Source: Liolophura sinensis (taxonomy: Eukaryota > Mollusca > Polyplacophora > Chitonida > Chitonidae). Taken from it: 64,000 bases of DNA. Both the position numbers and the translations under genes were made by a program. Shown here one piece after another: positions 11,201 through 21,516 of the stretch (the first letter of the stretch is position 1; each line of letters starts with the position of its first letter). The stretch is from positions 20,751,608 to 20,815,607 of the forward strand of contig NC_088300.1 of the NCBI RefSeq assembly GCF_032854445.1. The letters are read 5' to 3'. Under the pieces are notes generated by a model. That model was not told the origin of the DNA. It worked only from the letters and a program-made list of their open reading frames with translations, and searched no databases.

Positions 11201-14200
11201 TAATGCTGGCCGCCGTCGTATAATAAAGTGAAATTCTCTTGAGAGGCGGCGTAAAACACCAATCAAATACAAGTAAATGTACGTAGGGGATATCAACGTT
11301 GCCGTTTGGTATTCTACCTCAGTCTTTTGGTGATCAATAACAACTATTGGACCTTCCAATCCAGAGTCGAACCTCTGAGAATATAGCCATCGGGATCAGC
11401 CATGTGCTAGAAATACTATAGAACACATGAACTCGATTGTGAGCCAAGCACGCCACACAACATGAATAGTCAACATTTCTTTAAAAACATGGATCTTTTA
11501 AATCCAAACGGAAAATTTAAAAGGTTTTTCATACCAAAATGGTCCCAGTGAATCAAGTATGTCTAGTATAACCTACAAATTCGATGCAGATTTTAACTAT
11601 GTTTTCCATCTCGACAACACCTGCCCAGATTCCTTGCAGCGTTGTGTTTGGCCGTCAACGCAGCAATGCGGTGAGAGATTAATTCGAACACGGCGAACAG
11701 AGAAACGTCTTAGAAACTTTTGTAGTATATATTGATGTGTGATGTATGTCTATACATGTTATACATCAGTCCGCGTTGGCCCCACCAAGCCCACCCTGCC
11801 CAACACGTTCACGGCTCGTGTGGAATGCAATCTGTTGGACCTGAACCGCTCCACTGACGTTATCGAGTATTACGACTTCCCTCACAACCGAGGCGCCATC
11901 TACCAGACGGAGAAGGGAATGACTGGGCAAATCGTGTACAACTATGATACAAACGAGCTCTTCATTGTGGACCGCACTGCTAGTGAGTAACATTGATTGA
12001 TTGGTTGATTGATTTTTTTTCATTTATTTTTCATTTCATTGTTGTTTAATACCATACGCAAGCATTCGTCACACATGTGCGTACGACTTTGATCAGTTTT
12101 ATGTAGGTGGCAGAAATTAGAATGTCCGGGGTAAACCACTGACCTTTGGCAAGTTAATTTGACGTATTTTTCCCGCGTGTGAGGTACAAAATGGCGTATT
12201 GTTCCCATTTCGAAAGCTAGTGTTATACTTTCAGTGAAGTAATATTGTATTTGCCGCTTTCATTTCGTTCATTAAACCTTTGTTGTAGCGAAGTCATGCG
12301 TTGTAGACGAACTCACAGAAGACAACAATGACTTCCTGTTCGGATATAAACAGGTAAACCAAAGCACCCGGATGTTCTCCCCGTCGGCGGCGCTTAGGTT
12401 TGGCGGGAAGATAGTGGAGAAATACCTGGGCAAGTCACTAGTCCGCGGGATCGTGGTGGAGGGATGGCAGTCATGCTCATACTGGCCGGATATGGACGCC
12501 ACCAGCAAGGTCACCTGGTACTTCTCCGGTATGAAAGAAAAATACTCGTTTTACCCTTCAGTCTGTTTCCGACTGTCACAATTTAAAGAGAAAAATCGAC
12601 CATGACTATGATTTATTTATTTATTTGATTGATGTTCAGTTGTTGTACTAGACAGCGCACTAAATGCTGTAATTCAAACAGATTCGTAAACATTTAGGTG
12701 AAAAGCAAACCTTGGCTGTGGGCCAAGTTATGTAACCAGGTATATGTGCAAATTATCACTCAGCTGTTTACGAATGTGTTTGAATTACAGCATTTAGCGC
12801 GCTACATTTAGTTTCCTATAAATCTCCTCGATGATATAAGTAGATATAGACAGCATATAAACATGGTTCATTGACTTTGTATATGTGCGCAAATCCTCAT
12901 TGTCTGCAAGCCCTTAAAAACAAATTCTCATCGCATATACATACAATACATGATCAATCGGTAGTCGTGGCTGGTTTGGGAAACTTTCAGTTGGATTTCC
13001 ATTTTGAACAAAGTGCGTTTCAGTTTTAACGGAAACGTTCTTAGATGTAATGATCAGCTCCATTACACTTTAAAGGCAACGGATAGATTACGAGTAACCA
13101 GTTAAGGTAACTGGAAAAAAAAAACTTTTTTCTCTGGGTATTGTTTCTCTTTCTTTGGTAGACGCTTCTGAATGGACAGAAGCTATCGGAGGAGATCGAC
13201 TTCCGGTTCGCTGTGAGATTGTCGGGAAATCCTACAACAGTGATGGCGGAAGCAAGAGCTACCACCATATTTATGAATTCACGCACTTCCGGCCGTACAT
13301 TGATGCCAATCCGGACCACGTCTTCGAGGTAATTTTGGTCAGATATGAGTGAACGCAACATACCATTTACAGTTCAACCCAATTACCGTTGATGACAATT
13401 TGCGATTTGTGAAATAAGACAGTGACATATTGATATTATTTAGTTTATTATGTTAGCCAATTGAGCTATGCACTAACTTCTTTACAAACCACGCTAATAT
13501 AATTCTTATTCTTTTCATTGAGGGGCAACCACTGAGCTCTTTAACTATCTCTTGTGCTCCTTGTACAATGTGCAATTTGCTATACCAACATTTAATGCTT
13601 ACCTAATTAAAATTATACCTACAAAGTATCTAAAATACACCACATCCTATCTCCATTTGTGGACATATTACCATGTGAACGTTCATGGCTTTTCTGGTGA
13701 CGATCTGAAGAATTCTTATCTCGCCACCATAACACGTTTCCATTGTTACAGGCCCCAAAAGGCATGTACTGCGAAAACCGAAAGAGCTTGAAAGCTCTTC
13801 CCATATCACCGCAGTACTTCCATTTTGAGACGGAAATCGTCGTGCCGCAGACGAAAATAGTCTCATACATTGCTGTAAGTGTTAATATTTGGCCCAGTGT
13901 TTTTAGAGTGATGAAATCATTTCGTTAGCTTCGTTAATTAAAAGCCATCACCCCCCAGTTTTGTGACACCATACATCTGCTTGCGTAATAAGTGCCTTGG
14001 ACGTTGTATTGGTACTGCAGAATGCACCATTCGATTCAGCCCTATTTATTTGTTGAACGTTAATTTACAGACACTGTGATAATTCGTAATTTCACTCGTA
14101 ATTTCACGCGGAGCTTCGCCTGCAAAATGAAAAAGTCTCTTAAGGTAGCTTTTGTCAAAGCATTTAGGTCCACTTAAAAAAATGAAGTAGATGGAAACTT

Positions 14201-16007
14201 AATATCACAATTTTACTTGTTTGCTAGAAGTTGGCCATGCCAGTATTATGTATTACAATTCATAACCTACCGTGATTCCGTTTATTAAAAGTGATGCTTT
14301 TTGTCTTTCAAGCAGGCAACAGCAGCAAAATGGTCTTGTTTGTTGTTCGTCAGGTCACGAGACAGCATTTTAGGGGAACGGCAAAATTGAATGTACATCA
14401 TACGGTCTGTTTTACAAAATGAATTCTCAGCATGTATATCCATGCACTAATTGTGGTATCATAATGAACCACAACTATGCCATTTCTTCTTTAAGAGCAG
14501 TATTATTAACCCTGTAAATGTATACCATTTCTCCGTCAGGAGTGGTATGACTACACATCAAGGCTGGTACGGTACGACTACTCACCGTTTCCATCAGATT
14601 CTAAAGGGGTGGACTAGGCCGGATTACAGAAATACACGACTTTAACACAGGTACACATGAACGCTACCGTGATAATTTGGTTATATTTTCATTCTACCCA
14701 GTTTACCATTGACCCTGAGTTTTTACATCCAGATTTATGAAACTAAATAATAAAATCAGATCGTATGTGCATACATGTATATCACTTCGTTAACAACGTT
14801 GTTAGCAAGTGATAGCCATACGATCTAACTTTAAACCAGTTTTCCTCTGAATCCTTACTATTTAAACGTTTAAAGTTTATCCAACAAATAATCAACTTTC
14901 ACTTTGAATTTCCTATTGACAGGTGTGAAGTACGTAACCAACACGCATTTGGGAAATTGCACAGTGGAGTTATAGACCCAAATGGATTTGATACCGTTGA
15001 AGTGAATCCACACACAGTCCGTCTGCGGAACCCTAATCAGTTCTTTGACTTGGACGGAACCTTCCAGTATGAGGGTGTGGTAAGCTCAAGGCATCGCTAG
15101 GCTTATCCTGTATTGATGGGCATCTCGATAAGATTTGCACAAACATTTTTGGTTGAGAAAACTTCGAAACTTAAAGCATATACATGTACCTTCGACAGAC
15201 TCAAAGTTCAAAAACACCTTGTCGCATGCACATACTGGAGAGTTGATTTCATTGTTGTAAAAAGCCATCATTAGGACTAAAATTCACCCATTAAATCAGA
15301 ATGCTGCGATTCGAATTTGGAGCAAGAAACGCCTGAACAATATATTTGTGACAATATAGCAATGCAATTGTCGAATTAAGGCATTAGATCCTGGTAGGTC
15401 CTGTTGTAGGATTCACCGTGATAAGACTGCCAGCACATGCTTCATATCCTATATTCCTCCCACCGTAATGCTGGCCGCCGTCGTGTAAGTGAAATATTCT
15501 TGAGTGCGGCGGCAAACACCAATCTGGATACATAAGTCATATCCTACACTCCCTTTACATTACCCTCACTTAAGTAAAGCATGGATGTAAATATTGATCA
15601 ACGCCGAGGGAGGTTTCAGTGTCAGAAACAAAAGAAACGTCCCTCAACGCTTTTCTTTGTTGTTTATTGATACGCAGTTCTTTCCCCTTTTATCCAACAT
15701 ATACAAACTATAGTCGTTCTGTTTTATTGATGAATGGTGATTGATTGTATAAACCACCAGGTGCCATCTCATAAACTTGACTTGCGCTACATACATCCTT
15801 AAGTCATTGTAATGAATAGTGTGATGAAAATTTCTTGATTTTTAATTATTTGAAATTTATATGCCTGATTTTCTTTTCAAAATGCCTAAAACGTATGAAC
15901 TGTTTCAGCACCGCACCTCGCGTGTGGACTGCGACGGGTGGGTGAGTAAGAAGAAGAGCTTCCCTCCTGTCATGAACGAGACTGTGACGGAATGGCTCTT
16001 GACAACC
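8300..16007 (+). CDS. LolA-like type I membrane protein, copy 1 (exons 1-9, frameshifted)
   Basis: Coding exons: 1 8300-8307, 2 10783-10877, 3 11770-11982, 4 12289-12528, 5 13162-13328, 6 13752-13874, 7 14540-14650, 8 14923-15079, 9 15909-16007. Exon 1 gives only ATG AAC AG. Spliced to exon 2 it starts a clean signal peptide (MNRLFLAIWLMCAWIV, then RVHG). The first LolA-like half has FTARVECNLLD, EYYDFPHNRG and GQIVYNYDTNELF. A second half starts at YFHFETEIVV and EWYDYTSRLVRYDY. Compared with copy 2, exon 7 lacks one base (near 14612) and exon 8 has three 1-bp indels (near 14946-14972, net -1). The frame is therefore lost after residue ~310 unless these are sequence errors. Exons 10-15 would lie in or beyond the gap. 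Confidence 0.85.
8882..9178. repeat. 19-bp minisatellite in LolA-like intron 1 (copy 1)
   Basis: About 15 units of a pyrimidine-rich 19-mer of the type gttaccattacccaccttc. Units vary at a few positions (attaccca/attgccca, ccttc/cctac). Copy 2 (50313-50648) is longer and its units are arranged differently, so the array is length-variable between the copies. Confidence 0.9.
9461..9792 (+). mobile_element. tRNA-derived SINE in LolA-like intron 1
   Basis: The head (tggcctaatgattagaagtc, then ctcgaggtcgggaatacg) resembles tRNA A and B boxes. The body has gactggttagcccggtgtca. The tail (tatgacagaaaaattgttaa) is shared with the SINE at 62651-62998. In copy 2 the tail half is missing (the ~295-bp difference). 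Confidence 0.65.
9793..10182. mobile_element. Short element with 13-bp terminal inverted repeats (MITE-like)
   Basis: The left end aggatacatgaaa (9795 on) is the reverse complement of tttcatgtatcct (ending about 10178). The element is about 385 bp, non-coding, and sits directly against the SINE tail. Copy 2 lacks the left ~165 bp. The family is not recognised. Confidence 0.45.
11047..11270 (+). mobile_element. tRNA-derived SINE in LolA-like intron 2 (copy 1)
   Basis: The head has a B-box-like tatgagttcaagaccag. The body has the shared cctctccgggagtacgttgg and aatgctggccgccgtcg blocks. The tail is cggcgtaaaacaccaatcaa. It is the same family as 16071-16330 (minus) and 36128-36365 (plus). The copy 2 equivalent is 52231-52454. 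Confidence 0.75.
12654..12803. repeat. 150-bp long-stem inverted repeat in LolA-like intron 4 (copy 1)
   Basis: Arms 12654-12692 and 12765-12803 are 39 bp each and reverse complements except at two positions (arm start agcgcactaaatgctg). The 72-base loop contains a smaller hairpin (cttggctgtgggccaag). It lies well inside the intron. It is either a tiny MITE or a transcribed hairpin. Copy 2: 53839-53877 with 53950-53988. Confidence 0.8.
15455..15530 (+). mobile_element. 5'-truncated SINE tail in LolA-like intron 8 (copy 1)
   Basis: Only the 3' part of the SINE family seen at 11047-11270 is present (aatgctggccgccgtcg, then gaaatattcttgagtgcgg and aaacaccaatc). Copy 2 has it at about 56640-56712. 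Confidence 0.6.
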
Positions 16008-16070
16008 GTGAGTATACAGCTCGTCATGAGTGGAGATTTGAGAGAAATGTCCTGTGACTTTGCCATACAA

Positions 16071-16330
16071 ATTTATTTATTATTTGATTGGTGTTTTACG
16101 CGGTATTCAACAATATTTCACATATATTCCACCCACCAGCATTATGGTGGGTGGAAACCAGGCAGAGCGCGGAGGAAACCCACGACCATTCGCAGGTTGC
16201 TGACAGACCTTCCCACGTACGACCAGAGAGGAAGCCAGCATGAGCTGGACTTGAACTCACAGCGACCGCATTGGTGAGAGACTCCTGGGTGATTACGGCT
16301 GCGCTAGCGCGCTAACCAACTGAGGCCCCT
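16071..16330 (-). mobile_element. Full-length tRNA-derived SINE in LolA-like intron 9 (copy 1)
   Basis: On the minus strand it begins with a tRNA-like head (ggttagcgcgctagcgc, then gcggtcgctgtgagttcaag) and ends in an A/T-rich tail (aaataaat). It is flanked by a target-site duplication (tgccataca on the left, gccataca on the right), so insertion limits are clear. Copy 2 carries it at 57261-57530. Confidence 0.85.
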
Positions 16331-16761
16331 GCCATACATAATCAGTGGTCTGTAGTTGTCATTGGCAGTTCAGAGTTATGATAATTCACTTGTTATAACA
16401 GTAGCTTTCAACGCCATACAAATTGCAAACAATTTCATTACCTCTTGTCACTGAGTCAAGAGGCGATTCTATGTTGTGCCGAGTTATCTGTAGAGTCAGG
16501 TTATTCCAGCATTATTGAGTCGTTCGCAACGGAAATGCGGATATCACTGAATCATCTTTAGAGACGGAGCTAAAATCTAGATCACTCATCTTAAGGCTTG
16601 ATTTCACATTACTGAGTCAAGTATAGAAGGAGGTCATTTTTTACTGTATAACTGAGTCAACTGTAAGGAGGCCTTTCAGTTGTATGTAGCTTAGGCCTGA
16701 TTCTTTCTCAACAAAAGTATACAGTGCAAGGTTAGCTCAATGAAAAGGCGTCAAATCAGAC

Positions 16762-16961
16762 NNNNNNNNNNNNNNNNNNNNNNNNNNNNNNNNNNNNNNN
16801 NNNNNNNNNNNNNNNNNNNNNNNNNNNNNNNNNNNNNNNNNNNNNNNNNNNNNNNNNNNNNNNNNNNNNNNNNNNNNNNNNNNNNNNNNNNNNNNNNNNN
16901 NNNNNNNNNNNNNNNNNNNNNNNNNNNNNNNNNNNNNNNNNNNNNNNNNNNNNNNNNNNNN
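16762..16961. other. Assembly gap (200 N)
   Basis: A run of exactly 200 N. Copy 1 stops at its left edge in the middle of the sequence that continues past 57949 in copy 2. A LINE fragment begins at its right edge. The gap size is probably nominal. Confidence 0.99.
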
Positions 16962-17290
16962 GTTGTCTAAAAATTGCGAAATCAACAGCATTGGTGATGA
17001 ATACCACTTTATAATGGTTTGCCCTAAACTACATAATTTACGCAAGAAATACATACCCCAAAATATCAGACAGAGACCCAGTGTATATAAACCACAACAG
17101 TTATTCCAGTCTGAGGACATTAAAAAATTATATAATGTATATAGGCTTTTTAATGAAGGAGCGTCCATCTATAATGTTTAATATTTGCTATTTGCTGGTA
17201 ATATTTATTATTCCGTCATCAATGTTAATTCACGTGTTTACCTTTGGTGCCATTTTGTACGACCTGAGTGAAATAAAGTATGAATGAATG
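16962..17290 (+). mobile_element. 3' end of a non-LTR retrotransposon (LINE)
   Basis: The open frame from the gap edge to about 17181 reads KNCEINSIGDEYHFIMVCP, then RKKYIPQNIRQRP. This Cys...His...Cys pattern with the following RKKYI/RP block is typical of the C-terminus of LINE ORF2 proteins in marine invertebrates. A short AT-rich 3' UTR follows, with aataaag and a (TGAA)n-like tail near 17273-17290. The reverse transcriptase part is missing, hidden by the gap or truncated. It was assigned from the motif only. Confidence 0.65.
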
Positions 17291-20200
17291 AAAGAATAAT
17301 GGGAATGGCACAAGACATTTAGCCGCTTCAATCAGGCTGGTGCTTTGCGCAATATACTTTAGATATTTTCATCCACGTGACAGGTTTATGGGTGAAGGAA
17401 ACCGGTGTGCATTGAGTGAGCAGCTTCCCATCATCAGGTACCTAAAAAACCAGCTGAGTTAAAGCCGAAATCACAGTCGACAGCAGCTAGAGCTGATACA
17501 AGAATTCAACGGGCAGAACTACATGAATATGGAAGGCCTTTCCTGTTACAGGTCACTTTGGCCTCACTTAACTGCAGGTTTGTTCCTTTCTGCACATGGG
17601 ACAGAATCCTAGGCTTAATATGCCGGGTAGGCCTAGCTGTTTCTAGTGCACATGATCCAGATTTCATCGCTGCGGGACAATCAAATCCACGTGACCGTAT
17701 TAAAGCATTATGACCCTCGGCAGTGACAAACAGTTCGGCAAAATCTGTGTATTTTATTCCACTCGTCTTGACATCTGAGACGTTACATGCATGGGTTCCA
17801 GGACAGTTTCTAGTCGAAAATTTTAAAAAAATACAATTTAAGAAATTGTACCGGAGTTGAACTCTGGGCTGTCACCTAAGACTGTGATATTGTACCATAG
17901 GCATAAATGACCACGTGCTTTTGTTTATCCCACTCATGGCAAGTTACGCACAAGAGTACTAGGGCACTACTCGGAAACAGCTATCTGACTTTATGTATTT
18001 CAGAACCACTGCATGCACTTGGAAAGCAAAACAACATGCAGCCAACATTGATTTACTTGGGCCATAACGCCATGACGCAGACGTAAGTTTATGTGAAAGG
18101 TCAAAATCCTCGGTGATCAAAGCTATAATTTCAAACATAGTTCCAATACCATTTCCGTCATAACTATAACCGGATATCTGTCCACATAAACGACAACAAC
18201 ACATCATGAGTCGACAACACAGGAACCACAGGAACAAAGAAATCTTTCTTTCTATCTATGTCGGCCTTTAATAATAACAAACTGGATCTCAAATACAGGA
18301 TTACTGGCATATTATTAACATAATCTAAGTACATGCAGCGGTTTACACTTAATTACCATGGCGACTATAACATATCGGTTGCCATGTCACTTAAAGTTGC
18401 ATGCCCGTTGTAAAACAGGTCCCAGGTACACTGCACATGTACCAATCACCGGATTACTGCTTGGACAGACCTAAAGAATAAACCTTACTATGATGTACTA
18501 GTATAAATATCTCCGGCAAATCTACCGAGAGGACGGTTTCATTACTTTGCTCCTATTTCATAGCAGCACTGTAGTGAGTGTACGTATTTCTAGTAACAAC
18601 TATCACAATAAAGGCCAAAATCCTGGCTAAGAATATACAACGTAACGTAACAAGTTTATCACAGTAAAAACACCCAATACATTGGGACTATTAAAAAAAC
18701 AACAATATCACTCAATTTTAAGATGGATGGAATGTCCCCAAATGTATGTGGAACATACAGGCAATAAACCATTATTCTTGAGCTGGCTACACACGAGGTC
18801 TAATCGTTAAACTTTTATAGATAACTGTAACTCACGACGCGTTGACTTCCATGACAAACGCCTACCATTTGGCTTACATGTCAGTGCACTGGTAATGCCA
18901 ATTTAAATCATATAAGTTTATACACGACGTACTTTTTCGCTATAAATAATGTCAACCCGTGTAATAAATGGATCACTACATATATACTGTATTTTTACTC
19001 TATGGTTATACTAACTGACCGGACTAGACAAGCCTATAAATCATCCAGACCTTATTAAAAGTTGGAAAGGTCCTGTCTCTGAGGCTATACAGCAATATTC
19101 CTTCGTAAGTTGGAATATAACCATCAGCAAGTCTCGTCAGTGTATATCAACACCCCCAATACTGTCACATATATCATGCATTATATAAAGCTACATGAAT
19201 CTGGTTCGCACACTAACGTACACGACTAGGGTGTTGAAAAGTAAGGCTAGTTTAGGTCACCAGCTGGCAATAGGAAGCCGAAACGTGTTATATACACGCT
19301 GTCATACATAATACTGAATCAAAGTAAGGAACCTTGCTGTGGCACTAGTTGATAGGTAACTATCAAGGTCCATTAGATGATTACACGACTAACAGCTGTG
19401 GAAAGTGTCATGGGAAGTTAAGTCATTAAAGGCACTTCAGAAACTGCTGTGTTGGAAAGACAGCTCAATAAACAGTCATGGCAGTCTCATGACTGTACAT
19501 GTATAGAGTCTAAAAGGCAGTAGTTGGCAAAAGGCTGTCAAACGCGACAGACATCACCACCAATGGTACAAGCTTGGGATACCATATTAGACAAAACACT
19601 ACAATGCAGAACTTAATACTCAGGAAGGTATAACTGGGTTTGTCCATGGAATCAGCCTTAAATTACAACTACTACATTCTACATTTTTTGTTTACCTATG
19701 TAATTTCGTAAACAAGCCAATCCCTAAATTAAGTTTCACCATAGTTGGGGATAGACCTCACAAGAAGAGTCTGACATATTATGTAATAGGCAATATTAAA
19801 AAATACACCAGAAAATGTTACAGCAGTACTACATACCTATCTTACTATCTTACTATCTTTTGGCCACCTCTTTCCGAATCTTTTCTTCAACCGAAACCAA
19901 TATAATGCTTCTTCCACATGTAAACCCAAGCATCTTTCCAGAATGCATTATTGTGCAACCTTCTATAGTTTGAGTGCATCGAAATAATAGAAAGCCTGGC
20001 AAACGAAGCCATCCACTTCAAATAAATAAACAGATCTTCACAACTATACATTGTGTATTTTGCAATATAAACATCTAGTTGAAAACTAACCATCAAAGAA
20101 CATTATTCTGATATAAAATTAAAATATCAAATTACCAAAATAATTTACATGATTACAAAGTGGTCACTGAAAGACATTTTATAAACCAAAATAGATACAA

Positions 20201-20500
20201 AATACTACTATAGAATAGATTAGCAATACATTAAAACTCATCAATATATAATATTTTCTGCAAATAATCTATAAATACTGGTTTCTTTATACATGCCAGA
20301 CTAAAATTTCAACATGCTGAGATGCAGATCTTCACACAATCTTTCCAGACTCTGAACAAAAAAATCAATGTCACCTTGGAATGTCAAATTGATTATCTTT
20401 AATCCCTTGTCATTTAAACATGTAAACTGTTAAAATATTACATAAGTCATTTTAACTGCACTAAATATAATATATAACTAAATAGCAGCAAGTCCATTTG
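17291..20500. other. Gene-poor stretch with no recognised gene
   Basis: I see no exon-like reading frame with splice sites, no tandem array and no RNA gene here. The stretch near 17380-17420 (tttatgggtgaaggaaacc) looks like an old interspersed repeat. The longest reading frame (about 17959-18237, minus) has no familiar motif. Confidence 0.5.
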
Positions 20501-20516
20501 CCACATAATTCCATCC

Positions 20517-20522
20517 TTTATT
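20517..20522 (-). promoter_or_regulatory. Candidate MOK polyadenylation signal
   Basis: AATAAA on the minus strand about 1 kb beyond the MOK stop codon. If used, the MOK 3' UTR contains the perfect hairpin and the 35-bp minisatellite. Other signals further away cannot be excluded. Confidence 0.35.
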
Positions 20523-20714
20523 GAAAAATAAAGAAGTGGTTGTAGACAAACTCCTACATTTCATATTATTTTGTTTATCAGTTTTTTTTTGAAGCATCAT
20601 AATGCAAATACAATATTAGCATGTCACCCCTATTCTAAAAACATACCCTTGTCAAACTTTTCGATACCAGGATGCGCACTGTTTTGGGCAAAAAAACATT
20701 CATCTGACTAACAC

Positions 20715-20752
20715 ACTCCAAACACAGGCAACATTTTGCCTGTGTTTGGAGT
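20715..20752. repeat. Perfect 16-bp stem hairpin downstream of the MOK stop
   Basis: Arms actccaaacacaggca (20715-20730) and tgcctgtgtttggagt (20737-20752) are exact reverse complements with a 6-base loop. It would be in the MOK 3' UTR if the signal at 20517 is used. Confidence 0.85.
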
Positions 20753-20789
20753 AAAAAATGAATCCACACAGTTCTTGGGTCCAAACTGA

Positions 20790-21440
20790 CAGTTCAGCAG
20801 CTTTCCTGTCATGAGACAAGCCTTAGGTGTCACACATCAGCAGCTTTCTGTCATGTGACAAGCCTTAGCTGTCACAGTTTTCGTGTTGTGCGACAAGCCT
20901 TAACTGTCACATATCAGCAGCTTTCCTGCCATGCAACAAGACTTAGCTGTCACAGTTCAGCAGCTTTCCTGCCATGCGACAAGCCTTAGCTGTCACAGTT
21001 CAGCAGCTTTCCTGCCATGGACAAGCCTTAGCTGTCAAAGTTCAGCAGCTTTCCTGCCATGGACAAGCTTAGCTGTCACAGCTCTCTTGCCATGCGACAA
21101 GCCTTAGCTGTCACAGCTCTCTTGCCATGCGACAAGCCTTAGCTGTCACAGCTCTCTTGCCATGCGACAAGCCTTAGCTGTCACAGCTCTCTTGCCATGC
21201 GACAAGCCTTAGCTGTCACAGCTCTCTTGCCATGCGACAAGCCTTAGCTGTCACAGCTCTCTTGCCATGCGACAAGCCTTAGCTGTCACAGCTCTCTTGC
21301 CATGCGACAAGCCTTAGCTGTCACAGCTCTCTTGCCATGCGACAAGCCTTAGCTGTCACAGCTCTCTTGCCATGCGACAAGCCTTAGCTGTCACAGCTCT
21401 CTTGCCATGCGACAAGCTTAATCGTCACAGCTCAGTAGCT
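20790..21440. repeat. Minisatellite, 35-bp core, in the presumed MOK 3' UTR
   Basis: Positions 21070-21420 hold about ten nearly identical 35-bp units (cttgccatgcgacaagcctt followed by agctgtcacagctct). The flank 20790-21070 holds about six longer, diverged variants that add cagttcagcagctttcc. The change from diverged long units to homogeneous short units suggests recent expansion from one edge. No 5' splice-site motif is present, unlike the two other MOK arrays. Confidence 0.9.
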
Positions 21441-21516
21441 CTCCTGTTGTAAATCATGCTTGTGATGAGAAAAGTTCAAATGCCTGTCAAAAAGTTGCAT
21501 CTTGTCCTTGGGATTG

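Larger units (their letters stand above)
1..16761. repeat. Copy 1 of a ~16.6-kb duplicated locus (matches 41420-57949)
   Basis: The whole interval is collinear with 41420-57949 in the same orientation. It shows scattered substitutions, many 1-bp indels, one ~295-bp length difference (about 9662-9957, present here and absent there) and a different array length near 8.9-9.2 kb. It begins at the window edge, so its left limit is unknown, and it ends at the N gap. It carries MDH1 exons 6-1 (minus) and LolA-like exons 1-9 (plus). The end at a scaffold gap fits a haplotig (the other allele assembled separately), but a real tandem duplication is not excluded. Confidence 0.95.

Noticed and set aside
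17959-18237. Cys-rich 92-codon minus-strand frame
   Set aside because: No signal peptide, no homologous motif I know, no neighbouring exon signals; probably chance.
21070-21420. Direct repeats considered as a CRISPR-like array
   Set aside because: Units are contiguous with no spacers, and the genome is eukaryotic; this is a minisatellite.
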